Shown one piece after another: positions 1-9,678 of a DNA stretch of 21,993 bases. The DNA lies in contig WOGZ01000448.1 in NCBI GenBank assembly GCA_009733775.1, forward strand, positions 1 through 21,993, read 5' to 3'. Numbering within the stretch: the stretch's first letter is position 1; every line of letters starts with the position of its first letter. The position numbers and the translations under genes were made by a program. Origin of the DNA: Alectoria sarmentosa. Its lineage: Eukaryota > Ascomycota > Lecanoromycetes > Lecanorales > Parmeliaceae. The notes beneath the pieces are model-generated. The model saw only the letters and a program-made list of their open reading frames with translations. It did no database searches and was not told the DNA's origin.

Positions 1-586
1 GAAGAAATGTTGAAGAAATGTTGAAAACATGTTGAAAACATGTTGAGAACAAAAATATGTTGAAAATAAAAACATGTTGAAAGAATGTTAAAAATAAAAA
101 CATGTTGAAAATATGTTGAAAACATGTTGAAAGTAAAGATATTTTGAAAATATGTTGAAAAAAAAATAACATATTGAAAATATGTTAAAACAATGTTGAA
201 ATTATGTTGAATTTATGTTAAAATTACGTTAAAAGTTTATTGAATTTATTTTCATGAAATGTTTATATCGCAATTTTTAAAAGAATGTTGAAATGTTATT
301 GAAAGTGTGTTATAAAAAACACGATAATGAGAATTTTTGATTGATTGTTAATTGATTGTTAGCCTATTGTTGAAAATGCATTAAATTTAATATACGATTA
401 ACATTATGATACGATTAAATTTTAGATAACAATTTGTTATATTTAAAATAAAGTTAAACAAAACTTAATGTTATTATATTTTCGAAAGATTTTAACAATG
501 TTAAAAATCTGTTGAAAAATAGTTATCATAAACATTTACATAATTATCTTTTGATAAAGTATTTAATTATGCTAGTAGCCCCTTAA
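1..586 (+). repeat. Long repeat R, copy 1 (left part cut by window)
   Basis: The first ~240 bases are a degenerate microsatellite built on TGTTGAAAA/CATGTTGAAAAC; the rest is unique AT-rich sequence ending in GTAGCCCC-TTAA at 583-586. The same succession is found at about 8265-8879 in the same orientation (offset 8272 at the start, 8293 at the end, so only small indels) and, inverted, at 21856-21993. After the TTAA the three copies diverge at once. R could be a TTAA-bounded transposon or part of one. Because copies 1 and 2 flank a copia polyprotein in direct orientation it could also be a long terminal repeat, but I see no clear TG...CA ends. Confidence 0.85.
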
Positions 587-954
587 GGTAAAGTGAACTT
601 AATTTAAAAGTTTTAATAAAAACGTGTTTTCAAATCGTGATATTAATAAATTTTAAAAAAAGATGTTAAAATATACGTATAAGTTTTAAAAAATTAAAAG
701 TATATAAACGTAAATAAAGAGCACGTGAAATTTAAAAAAAAAAAACGAAAATTAATTAATTTTAAAAAAAGAGTTAAAAGGCTTATAAGTGTTACGTTTT
801 TAGAAAAAAAACGTTTTTATAACAAAAATCAAGAAGGAAAACGAGTTATAAATAATAACGAATTATCCGATAAACGCCGAGCCTCGGCAACAATTTTTTT
901 TCGAAAAACACGAATATTCAAACACGCGACTTTTCTTATTTTTCTTATTATTGT
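587..954. other. AT-rich spacer between R copy 1 and promoter module M1
   Basis: No recognised gene. A stop-free + frame of 79 codons (725-964) is very rich in Lys/Arg and resembles no family I know; it may be chance. A perfect GC-rich palindrome, GCCGAG-C-CTCGGC, lies at 876-888 and stands out from the surrounding composition. This stretch does not match the terminal repeats of the piggyBac-like element downstream, except in its last bases just before M1. Confidence 0.4.
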
Positions 955-1078
955 CGAAATTTAGGTTATGTGATAGGTCACGTGACACGAGCGTATGCGC
1001 TCGTAATATAAGTCGCACTTTCCTTCGTAGCACTCTTAAAATAACATAATTAAATATTATACATCATATTTTCACAGG
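955..1078 (+). promoter_or_regulatory. Promoter-like module M, copy 1
   Basis: The module holds a small hairpin-like GAGCGTATGCGCTC, a TATA-like CGTAATATAAG right after it, the block CGCACTTTCCTTCGTAGCAC, and an AT-rich leader ending near TTTTCACA. In the ~50 bases from the hairpin to TTAAA it differs from copy 2 (9531-9652) at about three positions only, all C/T or G/A. A more diverged copy lies inverted at 15194-15330. In each place a reading frame begins 24-100 bp downstream, which is why I call it a promoter plus 5' leader. Function is inferred from position only. Confidence 0.6.
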
Positions 1079-1174
1079 TTATAAACTCAAACTTGCTCGA
1101 CGATCGTTATAAACATAATCTATCTATTTATCATTATGATTATAATTATTTTCAAACATTTTATACTTATCGCA

Positions 1175-2510
1175 ATGAAACAATTAATTACAAACATCTT
1201 TATTCAATCAATCTCTTTAAAATGAATAATTTTCATTTATAAAATAATCTTTAAACCTAAACGATCATGATTCGAAATTCGAAAATTAAAAACTTTTCAA
1301 CCCTCGACGAGTCGAAGCTATTCGCTTTTAATCGAATTCGCATATAATTATATAATCGAATCATAATAAAGTCTTTATAACATTGTTAATTTCTTTATAT
1401 AAAACACATTAAAAAAAAAAACGCCCTTATTTTTATAACATTTCATTAAATTAATAATTTATATCTTTAACGATATATCGAGTTAATGAGACAGATTGAA
1501 TAATTAAATGTTAATATTATTGTTAATTTAATTATCGTTTAAAGCAATTTAAAGTTGATTTTATTATCACTCAAACGTTTAAAAACCTATTTGAAATCAA
1601 AAACAACAAACTTTATGTGTCAAAGTTAACGTTTTAATTCCAAAAATTCCTTAAAAAAAAATTAAGATTTTATCATCGAATTCTTTATTCATTATCAATA
1701 GCATTTTATTATCGTGATTATGAAATTTGATTAATTTTAATTTCACGATAACAATCGTTAAAGCGAATATTTTGAATTTAAGTTTTTGATTAAATAACAT
1801 AAAAAGGGTGCGAATCCTTTAAAGAGATTTACACGTTTACAATTACACTTAATATAATCTTAATCAAATTTAATTTTTATTATCAAATTCAAAATCAAAG
1901 TTTTTATATCATTAATTTCATTTTATAACAATATTATCATTTAAATTTATTATTAATTTTCATATAAACATTTCTCATTATTATTATAAAACCTTAAAAT
2001 ATAACGATAACAATTAATTAATATCAATAAAAATTTAAACGATTTTAATAAGAATTAATAAAGCATTTATTTCATTTTTTTCACATTATCGTTATATGAT
2101 AATGATTTTAAAATCAACGAATAACCATTTGACGTTTTAAATGATATCGAAATCTTTAATTTACGCGTTAAAGACAAACGATCTCATTTATTAATTTTTT
2201 TTTAAAACATTCGAATCGTTTTTTAAATCATCATTAAACTCGTACATTTCGATATCTTTTTAAAACGATATTCTCGATTCGCCTTTCATCGTGATAAAAA
2301 AACCTTTATTTTCATTATTTTTATTATCATTATCAATTTTTTACATTTTTTCATTTATCTTTTTCAATATTAATAATTAAATTCAACATTTAAAATGTCG
2401 TTGAAAATGTTTTTATAAATGATAAAGACAATTTTCTCTTGATTTTCATTATTATTTTGAAATTCATTATCGAATACATTAAATAAAGCGAAGATATCAA
2501 CGATTAATTA
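1175..2510 (+). pseudogene. Ser/Thr/Pro-rich degraded reading frame, possibly copia Gag N-terminus
   Basis: From the ATG at 1175, about 100 bp downstream of module M1, one frame can be followed to about 2510. It carries roughly thirty in-frame TAA/TGA and no TAG that I found. Read with the usual C->T changes in mind, its many Phe, Leu and Ile codons fit former Ser, Pro and Thr codons, and the stops fit former Gln, Arg or Trp. The result would be a disordered Ser/Thr/Pro/Asn/Gln-rich protein, as seen in some retrotransposon Gag N-termini. The copia Gag proper starts in another frame at 2511, so it is either the same gene after a frameshift or a separate gene driven by M1. No domain is recognised. 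Confidence 0.4.
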
Positions 2511-3200
2511 ATGTTAAACAATTTTCAATCCTTCATTAACATCATTAAACCTAAAATCTATATAATTATTCATCAACGTCTTAATTATATTAATCGACAA
2601 TTCATTAAAAAGCATAATAAAAATCTTCAAATTATGTTAAACGTTATCGATATTTATTATAAATTTATGAATTTTAAACTTTACATCGAATTTATATATC
2701 AATTATATAACATTAACATCAATTTTAAAGGGGGCGTTCGTTAATACGAAAAGAACTTTCGTAAAATTAACGTCGAAATCATTAATTTAAACGATTCATT
2801 ATTATTATCGAAACTTTATTTTATTCAATTTTTTCTCATAAAATTCGACGAAATTTACGATATCTTTATAATAATTTATATTTAAATTTATATGCTTTAT
2901 AATTCGAAAATAATTAAATTCGATTTAATTATTTATGACGTAATAAACGAAAAATATCGTATGTTTATAATTAAAAAGAGTGATATCGTTATGCTCATTT
3001 ATCGTAATAATAAAAATAAATAATTTATTAAAAGCGACTTCGATGATTTTAATTTTATCAATCGCGAAATTTATATTTTTTGTAAAATCGTTAATCGCAA
3101 ATTCAAACATTTTTTTATTAAATGTTAAATTAAATTTCTTTATTTAAAATTTGAAAAGTTTATAAATGAATAAAAAAAAATAAAAAAAATGCAAATCGAT
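2511..3200 (+). pseudogene. gag: Copia Gag remnant
   Basis: The frame starting at 2511 is open for 77 codons and continues past a TAA at 2742 through a stretch with the flavour of copia capsid: SKLYFIQ-like helices, then FDEIYDIFIIIYI, which matches the family pattern of a 'LP..YD.F...L' helix. Near 3080-3125 it shows C-x9-H-x4-C, a plausible zinc-knuckle remnant whose second Cys is no longer visible and whose spacing is one residue too long. Gag would package the element RNA in cytoplasmic particles. The assignment rests mainly on its position directly before the protease. Confidence 0.6.
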
Positions 3201-3541
3201 GTCATTTATGCGAATATTAATATCTTAAATATTAAACGTAAACGCATCGAAAAAGCGTTTTCAAAAAAAATGATTATTTTAACGTCAATATAACGTATAT
3301 TTCAAAGAAGGACGATTATCTTCATATTTATATAACATTTTTAAACAAATTGAATAATTAAAATCATTCGAATCTCATCTCGAATAATTTCAACATTTCA
3401 AATATAATCAAAATAAATCAAAACGAGAACGAGAACTTTATTAATTTAATAACGAATTCGAATTTAAATAAAAATTTATCGATTATCAAATTTATGAATC
3501 TCGATATTCGAATTATAATAAATTTTGATTGCATTTGTTAT

Positions 3542-3870
3542 TTTTTTATTGATTATTCGATATTTATCATTTACATTAAAATTCAATTTCGATTTATTAA
3601 AAACATTGAAAACGTTAAAGTTTAATCTTTTATTTATGATATTATTAATTTTAATTGTAATGTCAATGACAAACGCGTTATTTTGACGATTTTTAATATT
3701 TTATACATATTCGATATAAGCGTTAATCTTTTATCGATTAAAAAGTTCTTAAATATCGACATTAAAATCGCTTTTTATAAGAAAAGTTATATTTTAATTT
3801 AAAATAATATCATATTAATCGATACGCGAAATCGCGATTTTTTTTTTAAATCTTTAAAAAGACAATAATG
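3542..3870 (+). pseudogene. pol: Copia aspartic protease and GAG-pre-integrase remnant
   Basis: The frame beginning FFIDYS (Asp codon at 3551-3553) fits the copia protease start F-[IL]-D-S-G-A-S. The catalytic Asp is kept, but the Gly of the motif is not seen. About 60 codons on, the segment FDISVNLLSIKKF matches the 'VP.LS.NLLS...L' hallmark that ends copia protease, followed by the usual Ile/Asp-rich strand region leading to the pre-integrase zinc domain. The protease would cleave the polyprotein. It lies in a different frame from the integrase that follows at 3981. Confidence 0.8.
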
Positions 3871-3980
3871 CTTTAATCGTTTATAACGTTTTTTCGAATT
3901 TAATTTATTAATTATAATATGCTCGCATAAATCATTTAAATTAATAAAATCTTAATAATGTTCTTAATATCGTTATAAAA

Positions 3981-4800
3981 ATGAATTTCTTTAAAAACAT
4001 TATTAAGAAATACATTTATAAATGTTATGTGATGAGTCGTCAAAAGATTACTTTTTATAATAATTTTATAACTTTTAATATCTTATCGAGCGAATTTATT
4101 TATAACGATTTTATTAAATCTCTGATTCTCATTAATTTTAACGATTATGAATATTTTATAACGTTTAAAAACGATTTCATTTATTATTTTAAGATTTATT
4201 ATATTTATTATAAAAGTGAGATTTTCGTTATGTTTTTACGTTTTAAAATTTATTTAAAATCTCGCGATTATCAAATTAATCGTATTCGTCTCGATAATGA
4301 AAATGAATATATTAATAAAGTTTTTTTTAAATGTCTCATTCAATCGAACATTAAATAAAAATTCATTATCGTAAATAATTTTGAAATGAATAAAATCGTT
4401 AAGCGATTTAATCAAATTTTAATAAACAAAATTCATTTAATTTTATTAAATTTCAATTTCAACAATTTTTTTTAATTTGAAATAATAATCATAATTAATT
4501 ATTTAACGATGCGTTTTTTTAACATTAAAATCATTATCACATTTTTCGAAATCTTTTATTATCGCAAATTTATTTTTTCTCATTTGCGAATTATAAATTT
4601 TATCATTTACGTTTTAAAACGAATTTAAAAAAAGTTTATAAACAAAAGTGAGAAATGTATTTTTTTGAATTATAAAAACGAATTCATTTTTCGCTTTTAT
4701 AATTTAATCAAAAAAAATTATTCGCGTTAATGATATGCATTTCATCGAAAAACGTTCACATTTCGTGAATTTTGAAAAGAAAATTAAAGTTTATAAATCT
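3981..4800 (+). pseudogene. pol: Copia integrase (rve core and C-terminal part)
   Basis: A stop-free 125-codon stretch, then the same frame through scattered TAA/TGA to about 4790. Residues 39-48 (FIYNDFIKSL) hold the first catalytic Asp (D43), YFITFKND at 58-65 is the typical strand, and IRLDNENEY at 102-110 holds the second Asp (D105), about 60 residues on as in the family. The catalytic Glu should lie in the MNxIxERFN motif at 4390-4412; the codon at 4401 is AAG (Lys), a G->A loss. Downstream, SEKCIFLNYKN and a HRKTFTF-like end match the copia integrase C-terminus. Enzyme role: inserting the cDNA into the genome. Confidence 0.92.
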
Positions 4801-5590
4801 TTAAATAAACGTTAACGTTTTTTTATATTAATATTTATTATAAAAAAGACATCAAATGAGCAAGGTATTATTATATTATCAAATATTAAATTTATAATTT
4901 CGATTAAATCATTAAATCAATTATCGTTAACGAATATTCGATCATCGTTAATCGCTTAATCGCTTTTAAAAAATTTATTTTGTTATCATTATAATGCGTA
5001 TATTTATAACATTTATCAAATTTATTACATTAATCGTCAAATTTATTATCATTTTCCTTTCATCGATATTTTCGAAATTTATTAAAATGAAAATTGTGTG
5101 AAAACATTTCGAATATAAAATTATTCAAAAGATATTTGATATTTATAAAGGATTTATTATTTCGAATCTTTATAATTTATTATTTGATTTTTTAATGAAA
5201 GTTTTCGTTATTTTTGCTTTTTTTATGAATTATATTAATAAATTTAACATTTTCAAATTTATAATTTATGAATAAATGATTTTTAACAATTTGATTTATA
5301 TGAATTAAAAAATTGATATGCGAAATGAATATAAGTTTTTTATAAACAATAACATTTAATATTTTATTTAAACGTTTTTAAAGATTTATGTTTTTAAAGA
5401 TCGTTAAATTTATATTATAAAGCGAGATTTTGAGAGAGAAATCATTCGTTATAAAACACGTTGAATTATTCGAGAATTCGAATAATAAAAAAACCGTGAT
5501 TATCATAACATTTTCGCGTCGATAATAAAATTCATAAATTATAAAACGATTTTTGCGTTTGCGACGATTATGAATTAAAATGTGAAATAA
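4801..5590 (+). pseudogene. pol: Degraded pol segment linking integrase to reverse transcriptase
   Basis: By position this should hold the variable linker and the fingers part of the RVT_2 domain. All frames are broken and I recognise no firm motif. An apparent 97-codon frame on the opposite strand (5671-5378) has no family likeness and is taken as a shadow. Confidence 0.45.
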
Positions 5591-6070
5591 ATAAACGTTA
5601 AAACCGCTTTTCTTTATAACGATGTTTAAAAAAACATTTATATTCAATAATTTAAAGACTTTAATAAACATAATATCAAGATTTATAAATTAAATAAGAC
5701 TTTTTATAATTTAAAACAATCTTTTAAGATTTAATATCAACATTTTTTAATTTATATAAAGAAATTCGATTTTAATTTTATTAAATCGAACGATAATGTG
5801 TTTATAAATCTCAAAAAAAAAATCATTATAACGTTTTACGTCGATAATGTTTTGATTATAAATCGCAATAAAGTCGTTATTAAACGAATCAAAGATGCTT
5901 TAAACGTCAAATTTCACATATTAAATTTAAGATTATACGTTTTTTATTTAAATATAATCGTTAAAAGAAATCATCGTAACGATATTATTTATTTGAAATA
6001 AAAAATATATATTACACGTTTTTTCAATCATTTCAAATATTGAAATCTTATTTTTATTAATACATTATTC
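5591..6070 (+). pseudogene. pol: Copia reverse transcriptase (RVT_2) palm region
   Basis: One frame carries the three best-known motifs in order. VKTAFLYND at 5597 corresponds to the 'D-V-K-T-A-F-L-[NY]-G' block, its leading Asp now Asn (AAC at 5594). KLNKTFYNLKQS near 5670-5710 corresponds to 'KL.KALYGLKQSP'. FYVDNVLII at 5834-5860 is the catalytic Y-V-D-D with the second Asp turned to Asn (AAT at 5846). After this come a helix and strand ending in VKRNHRNDIIYL, as in copia. Both mutated catalytic Asp positions show the enzyme is dead. Its role was copying element RNA into cDNA. Confidence 0.93.
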
Positions 6071-6570
6071 GAAATCAATCGCAAATTAACGCTCGTCGAA
6101 AAGAATTATGTGATTTTAAAAAAATTTTAAAAAAATATTAATTCATTGTGAATTCTCTTATATACGTTACATTAAAAATTCGTCTCGATATCGTTTATAT
6201 TGTTTTTTTAATTAATCGATACTCAATTAATTTTGTTTTAGCATATTAATATGCGATTATTTGAATCTTTCGATATTTCAAAAATACGATATATTACGAA
6301 TTCGTGTATAAGGGCTCTTTAAAGAATTTATTCGATTATATTAATTTTGATTGAATTGAGAACTTAATTCGAAGATTTATTTTCGATTATTTATTTAATT
6401 TAAATAATGACGTTATTAATTGATTAAGTAAACGTTAAATCATTATAACATTATTCATTTATGAAATAAAATATATCGATTAAATGTAAATTATTAAAAA
6501 AGTTATTTGATTGAAAAACTTTCTCAATTAGTTTTTACGATTTGACGATTCAAATTCTAAAATTATTATA
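6071..6570 (+). pseudogene. pol: Connection and RNase H N-terminal part of copia pol, unreadable
   Basis: Sits between the reverse transcriptase and the RNase H tail. All frames are interrupted; no motif was identified with confidence. Confidence 0.4.
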
Positions 6571-6790
6571 ATTTTTAAAAATAATTAAAACGCAATCGCT
6601 TTCGTAAAGAACGCTTAATTTCATATTTATATCAAATACATTAACATTATTCATCATTTTATACGCGAAAAAGTTAATAATGATATTGTGAATATTTAAT
6701 ATATTTTCATTAACAAACAAATGATTAATGACTTTATCAAAACCTTATATTTCGATAAATTCGTTATCTTTCGCGATGTTTTTAAGATGA
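6571..6790 (+). pseudogene. pol: Copia RNase H C-terminal tail
   Basis: The frame containing YINIIHHFIREKV, then NKQMINDFIKTL (from 6712) and DKFVIFRDVFKM (to 6789), matches the strongly conserved end of copia polyproteins: 'HIDI..HF.RE.V', 'ADILTKPL', 'F..FR..LG[ML]'. This fixes the orientation and the 3' end of the coding region near 6790. The ADILTK-like Asp is retained, and neighbouring residues have changed as expected from G->A and C->T. Confidence 0.85.
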
Positions 6791-7734
6791 AAATAATCTT
6801 ATATTATTCATTTAAAATTATTTAAATCATTATTTAAAAGAAAACGTTTAAGTCATTTGAATCGCCTCGTTATTATTATTCAATACCCTCAATTTCAAAA
6901 AAGCGATTTCATTGATTTTCACATTTCGAATAATCGATCGAGATCGAAATTATTCGCAAAACCTTAATATCAATCTTAACGTGTCAAAAACTTCGTTATA
7001 TTATTATTATATTAAAAGTTAATTTATCGCTATTGCAATTATAATCACAATTTTTATAAATCTCTTTTCGAAAGATTTATTTTTATATTCGATTCAAATT
7101 TGAGATTAACGTCGTCACTTAAAATGTCGTTATTATCATTTTTTCGTCAAATGCCTTAAATATTCTCATCAAGATCATCATATTTATGCCTTTTAAAATA
7201 CAATTTATGTCTCTTAAAATTATCATATTTATGTTTTTAAACGTTATTATCGTCATTATCATTATAAATATCGTTATTATATATCTTTCGCATACACATT
7301 ATTAATTATTATCTTATCGTCGCTTATATACGATTAAATGATTTGTCAACTGTGTGTTAAAATATATTTAAATTAATTTTCGTTTGAACATTATGTTCAA
7401 ATTGTAAATTAATTATCAATCTGATTGAAGTTTGTTATATATAACAAATATTTATTATCAACAAATTGTTATTGTTAACAAATGATTCGATCTTTTGTCG
7501 ACAAATTGTTGAAGAATTATTGAATCATTGTTATGAGATTGTTGAAAGAAAAAAAATTTGTTATCATTTTTTTGAAATGATTTTAACAATATTTCATATT
7601 TCTTTTAACATTATTTCGATTATTTTTTAACATCAAATTTCGATAAAATTCTTGCGCATTTTTTGTTGAAATGTCATATTAATATCTACATTTTATGATT
7701 ATCGCAATTACGTAATTATGTATTACGCAAATTC
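6791..7734. other. Non-coding AT-rich stretch between copia pol and minisatellite
   Basis: No coherent reading frame. A purine run GAAAGAAAAAAAA near 7545-7557 followed by TGTTATC is the best candidate for a polypurine tract and a repeat start, but no matching 5' end is available in the window. Several TTAA and short inverted AT-rich motifs occur (for example around AACAAATTGTT at 7470-7510); none is distinctive in such sequence. Confidence 0.35.
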
Positions 7735-8153
7735 ATGGTACGGGTATCGCAGTCATGTAGCCAGATAACCATGGTACGGGCATCGCAATCACGTACCCAT
7801 GGTACGGGCATCGTAGTCATGTATCTATTATATGGGCATCGCAGTCATATAATCACGTATCCATGATACGAGCGTCGCAGTCATATAGCCAGGTAATCAT
7901 GATACGGGCATCGTAACCATGTAGTCAGGTAGCTATGGTATGGGCATCGCAGTCACGTATCCATGGTATGGACATCGTAGTCATGTAGCCAGATAGCTAT
8001 GATACGGGCATCGTAGTCATATAACCAGGTAGTTATGATACGGGCATCGCAATCACGTATTTATGATACGGGCATCGCAATCATGTAGTCAGATAGCCAT
8101 GATACGAGCATCGCAATCACGTAATTATGACATAAACATCGCGATCATATACC
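7735..8153. repeat. Minisatellite with two unit lengths (13 units)
   Basis: Units begin with ATGGTACGGGCATCGCAGTC or close variants. Seven are 36 bp and five are 28 bp, with a last degenerate one of 27 bp; order 36,28,28,36,36,36,28,36,36,28,36,28,27. The long form has eight extra bases (GCCAGATA-like) before the end of the unit. The array keeps GGG, CC and CAG steps that are nearly absent in the surrounding DNA, so it is a compositional island. Units differ mainly by C/T and G/A. Confidence 0.93.
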
Positions 8154-8264
8154 TTGAGAGCATATGAAAAACTTCGAGAAAATGATGAAAATGTAAATGT
8201 AGATAATGATGAAATTTAAAACATTTCCGGATATCTTCGAGTATCTTCGTATACATTTATATCG

Positions 8265-8879
8265 CAATTCTTGAAAACATGTTGAAGAAATGTTGAAAAC
8301 ACGTTGAAAACATGTTGAGAACAAAAATATATTGAAAATAAAAACATATTAAAAATATGTTGAAAACAAAAACATGTTGAGAATATATTGAAAACATGTT
8401 GAAAATAAAAACATATTGAAAATATGTTAAAAATAAAAAACATGTTGAAATTATATTGAAATTATGTTAAAATTATGTTGAAAATATGTTGAAAATATGT
8501 TGAAATTATGTTGAAACTATGTTGAAAGTTTATTAAAAGTTTTTAAATAAAATATTTATATCGCAATTGTTAAAAAAATGTTGAAATAATATTGAAAATT
8601 TGTTATAAAAAACGCAATAATGAGATTTTTTAATTAATTATTAATTAAATGTTAATTAAATGTTGAAAAAATATTAAATGTAATATATGATCAATATTAT
8701 AATACGATTAAATTTCAAATAATAATGTGTTACGTTTGAAATAATGTTAAACAAAACTTAATGTTATTATATTTTCGAAAGATTTTAATAATGTTATAAA
8801 TTTGTTAACAATTAATTATCATAAACATTTATGTAATTATTTTTTAACAAAGTATTTAATCACGTCAGTAACCCTTTAA
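8265..8879 (+). repeat. Long repeat R, copy 2
   Basis: Same order of TGTTGAAAA microsatellite and AT-rich tail as copy 1, ending GTAACCCTTTAA with TTAA at 8876-8879. The piggyBac-like element starts at the next base. The apparent 75-codon frame on the minus strand here (8443-8216) is just the microsatellite translated. Relative to copies 1 and 3 this copy has extra C->T / G->A differences near the end (CAGTAACCCT versus TAGTAGCCCC). Confidence 0.88.
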
Positions 8880-9435
8880 GATATTATCAAACATTAATAT
8901 CTTAAAACGATCTCACGGGTTTTATAGCAGATCGCATATATGTATACATATGCATATACAATTCGAAATATTTCGTTTAATCGAAAAATTTACTTTCACA
9001 TATATTTATTAATTATATATCGATCGTTTTTTGATGTGCATCAAATAAATTGAAAATAAATTTATCAAAAAACGATTTTTCGTTAAAAAGTGAATTTTTT
9101 TTTATATAACATCGTGACGAATATATTCAAAAGAACATAATCGTTTTCAAATTTTCGATTTTCATTTTATTTATTCGACTTTGAATATCGCGAATTTCAA
9201 ATTTCGTTTTTGAAATTCGAATGTTTATGAGAGGGGGAGGGTGATGCATAAAGAATAAAAATGATTTATAAGATAAAAGTGATTCATGAAAAAAAAATGA
9301 TTATTCTTTTTCGAATTTTCATTATTTTTATTCGATTTTGAACATCGCGAGTTTCGAATTTCATATTTAAAATTCGAATTTTTATAAAACGCATAAAAGG
9401 TAAAAGAGGTGTATAAAAATGATTTTATATTAATT

Positions 9436-9500
9436 ATTCGACGTTAAATTTATTATAATTATTCGACGCTCGATTTATTTTATTTATTCGACGTTCGATA
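9436..9500 (+). repeat. Subterminal iterons, left (3 x 25 bp)
   Basis: ATTCGACG recurs at 9436, 9461 and 9486, exactly 25 bp apart, with similar AT-rich filling. The inverted partner array at 15386-15490 has AACGTCGAAT at 15386, 15412, 15438 and 15464 (26 bp steps). Repeated short motifs inside the ends are known transposase-binding sites in DNA transposons including piggyBac; binding here is inferred. Confidence 0.75.
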
Positions 9501-9530
9501 TTTTTAAAAATATGCGTATAAAGAAGAGTG

Positions 9531-9652
9531 TCGAAATTTAAATTACGTAATAGATCATGTGATATGAGCGTATGCGCTCGTAATATAGATCGCACTTTCC
9601 TTCGTAGCACTTTTAAAGTAATATAACTAAGTGTTCTATATCATATTTCCAC
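9531..9652 (+). promoter_or_regulatory. Promoter-like module M, copy 2 (transposase)
   Basis: Has GAGCGTATGCGCTC, CGTAATATAGA (TATA-like) and CGCACTTTCCTTCGTAGCAC, then an AT-rich leader. The transposase ATG is 26 bp after its end. Near-identical to the copy at 955-1078. Confidence 0.65.
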
Positions 9653-9678
9653 AATTATTCAATCATATTAAATCAAAT

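Larger units (their letters stand above)
2511..6790 (+). mobile_element. Degraded Ty1/copia retrotransposon coding region
   Basis: Gag, aspartic protease, integrase, reverse transcriptase and RNase H appear in the copia order (integrase before reverse transcriptase) on one strand. The reading frame changes between domains, so small indels have added to the point mutations. Stops are TAA/TGA and the catalytic changes seen are Asp->Asn and Glu->Lys, all G->A. No long terminal repeat can be proven. The direct repeat R (copies 1 and 2) flanks the coding region and is one candidate, but R also occurs inverted elsewhere, and promoter module M1 lies between R1 and Gag. The element is certainly dead. 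Confidence 0.9.
8880..9655 (+). repeat. Left terminal inverted repeat of the piggyBac-like element
   Basis: Matches the reverse complement of 15194-15872 over nearly its whole length. Shared landmarks: ATTATCAAA at the tip, AATTCGAAATATTTCG near 8959, AAAAAACGATTTTTCGT near 9069, ATCGTGACGAATAT near 9110, and the promoter module at the inner end. It carries an internal tandem duplication of about 77 bp (9152-9230 and 9308-9384, both with a TCG-TTTGAA-ATCGCGA core) that the right repeat has once only. This makes it about 100 bp longer. A G-rich run GAGGGGGAGGG lies between the two halves (9230-9241). Confidence 0.88.

Noticed and set aside
2925..3110. 61-codon minus-strand open frame
   Set aside because: Overlaps the + strand Gag frame that continues from 2511 and leads into the zinc-knuckle-like segment; taken as a shadow.
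5378..5671. 97-codon minus-strand open frame
   Set aside because: It lies across the reverse transcriptase region of the copia element, whose + strand motifs overlap it, and it has no family likeness; taken as a shadow.
7735..8153. CRISPR-like array
   Set aside because: Units are directly adjacent with no unique spacers, vary in length, and the context is eukaryotic transposons.
8216..8443. 75-codon minus-strand frame rich in Phe/His/Cys
   Set aside because: Translation of the TGTTGAAAA microsatellite in repeat R; no gene.
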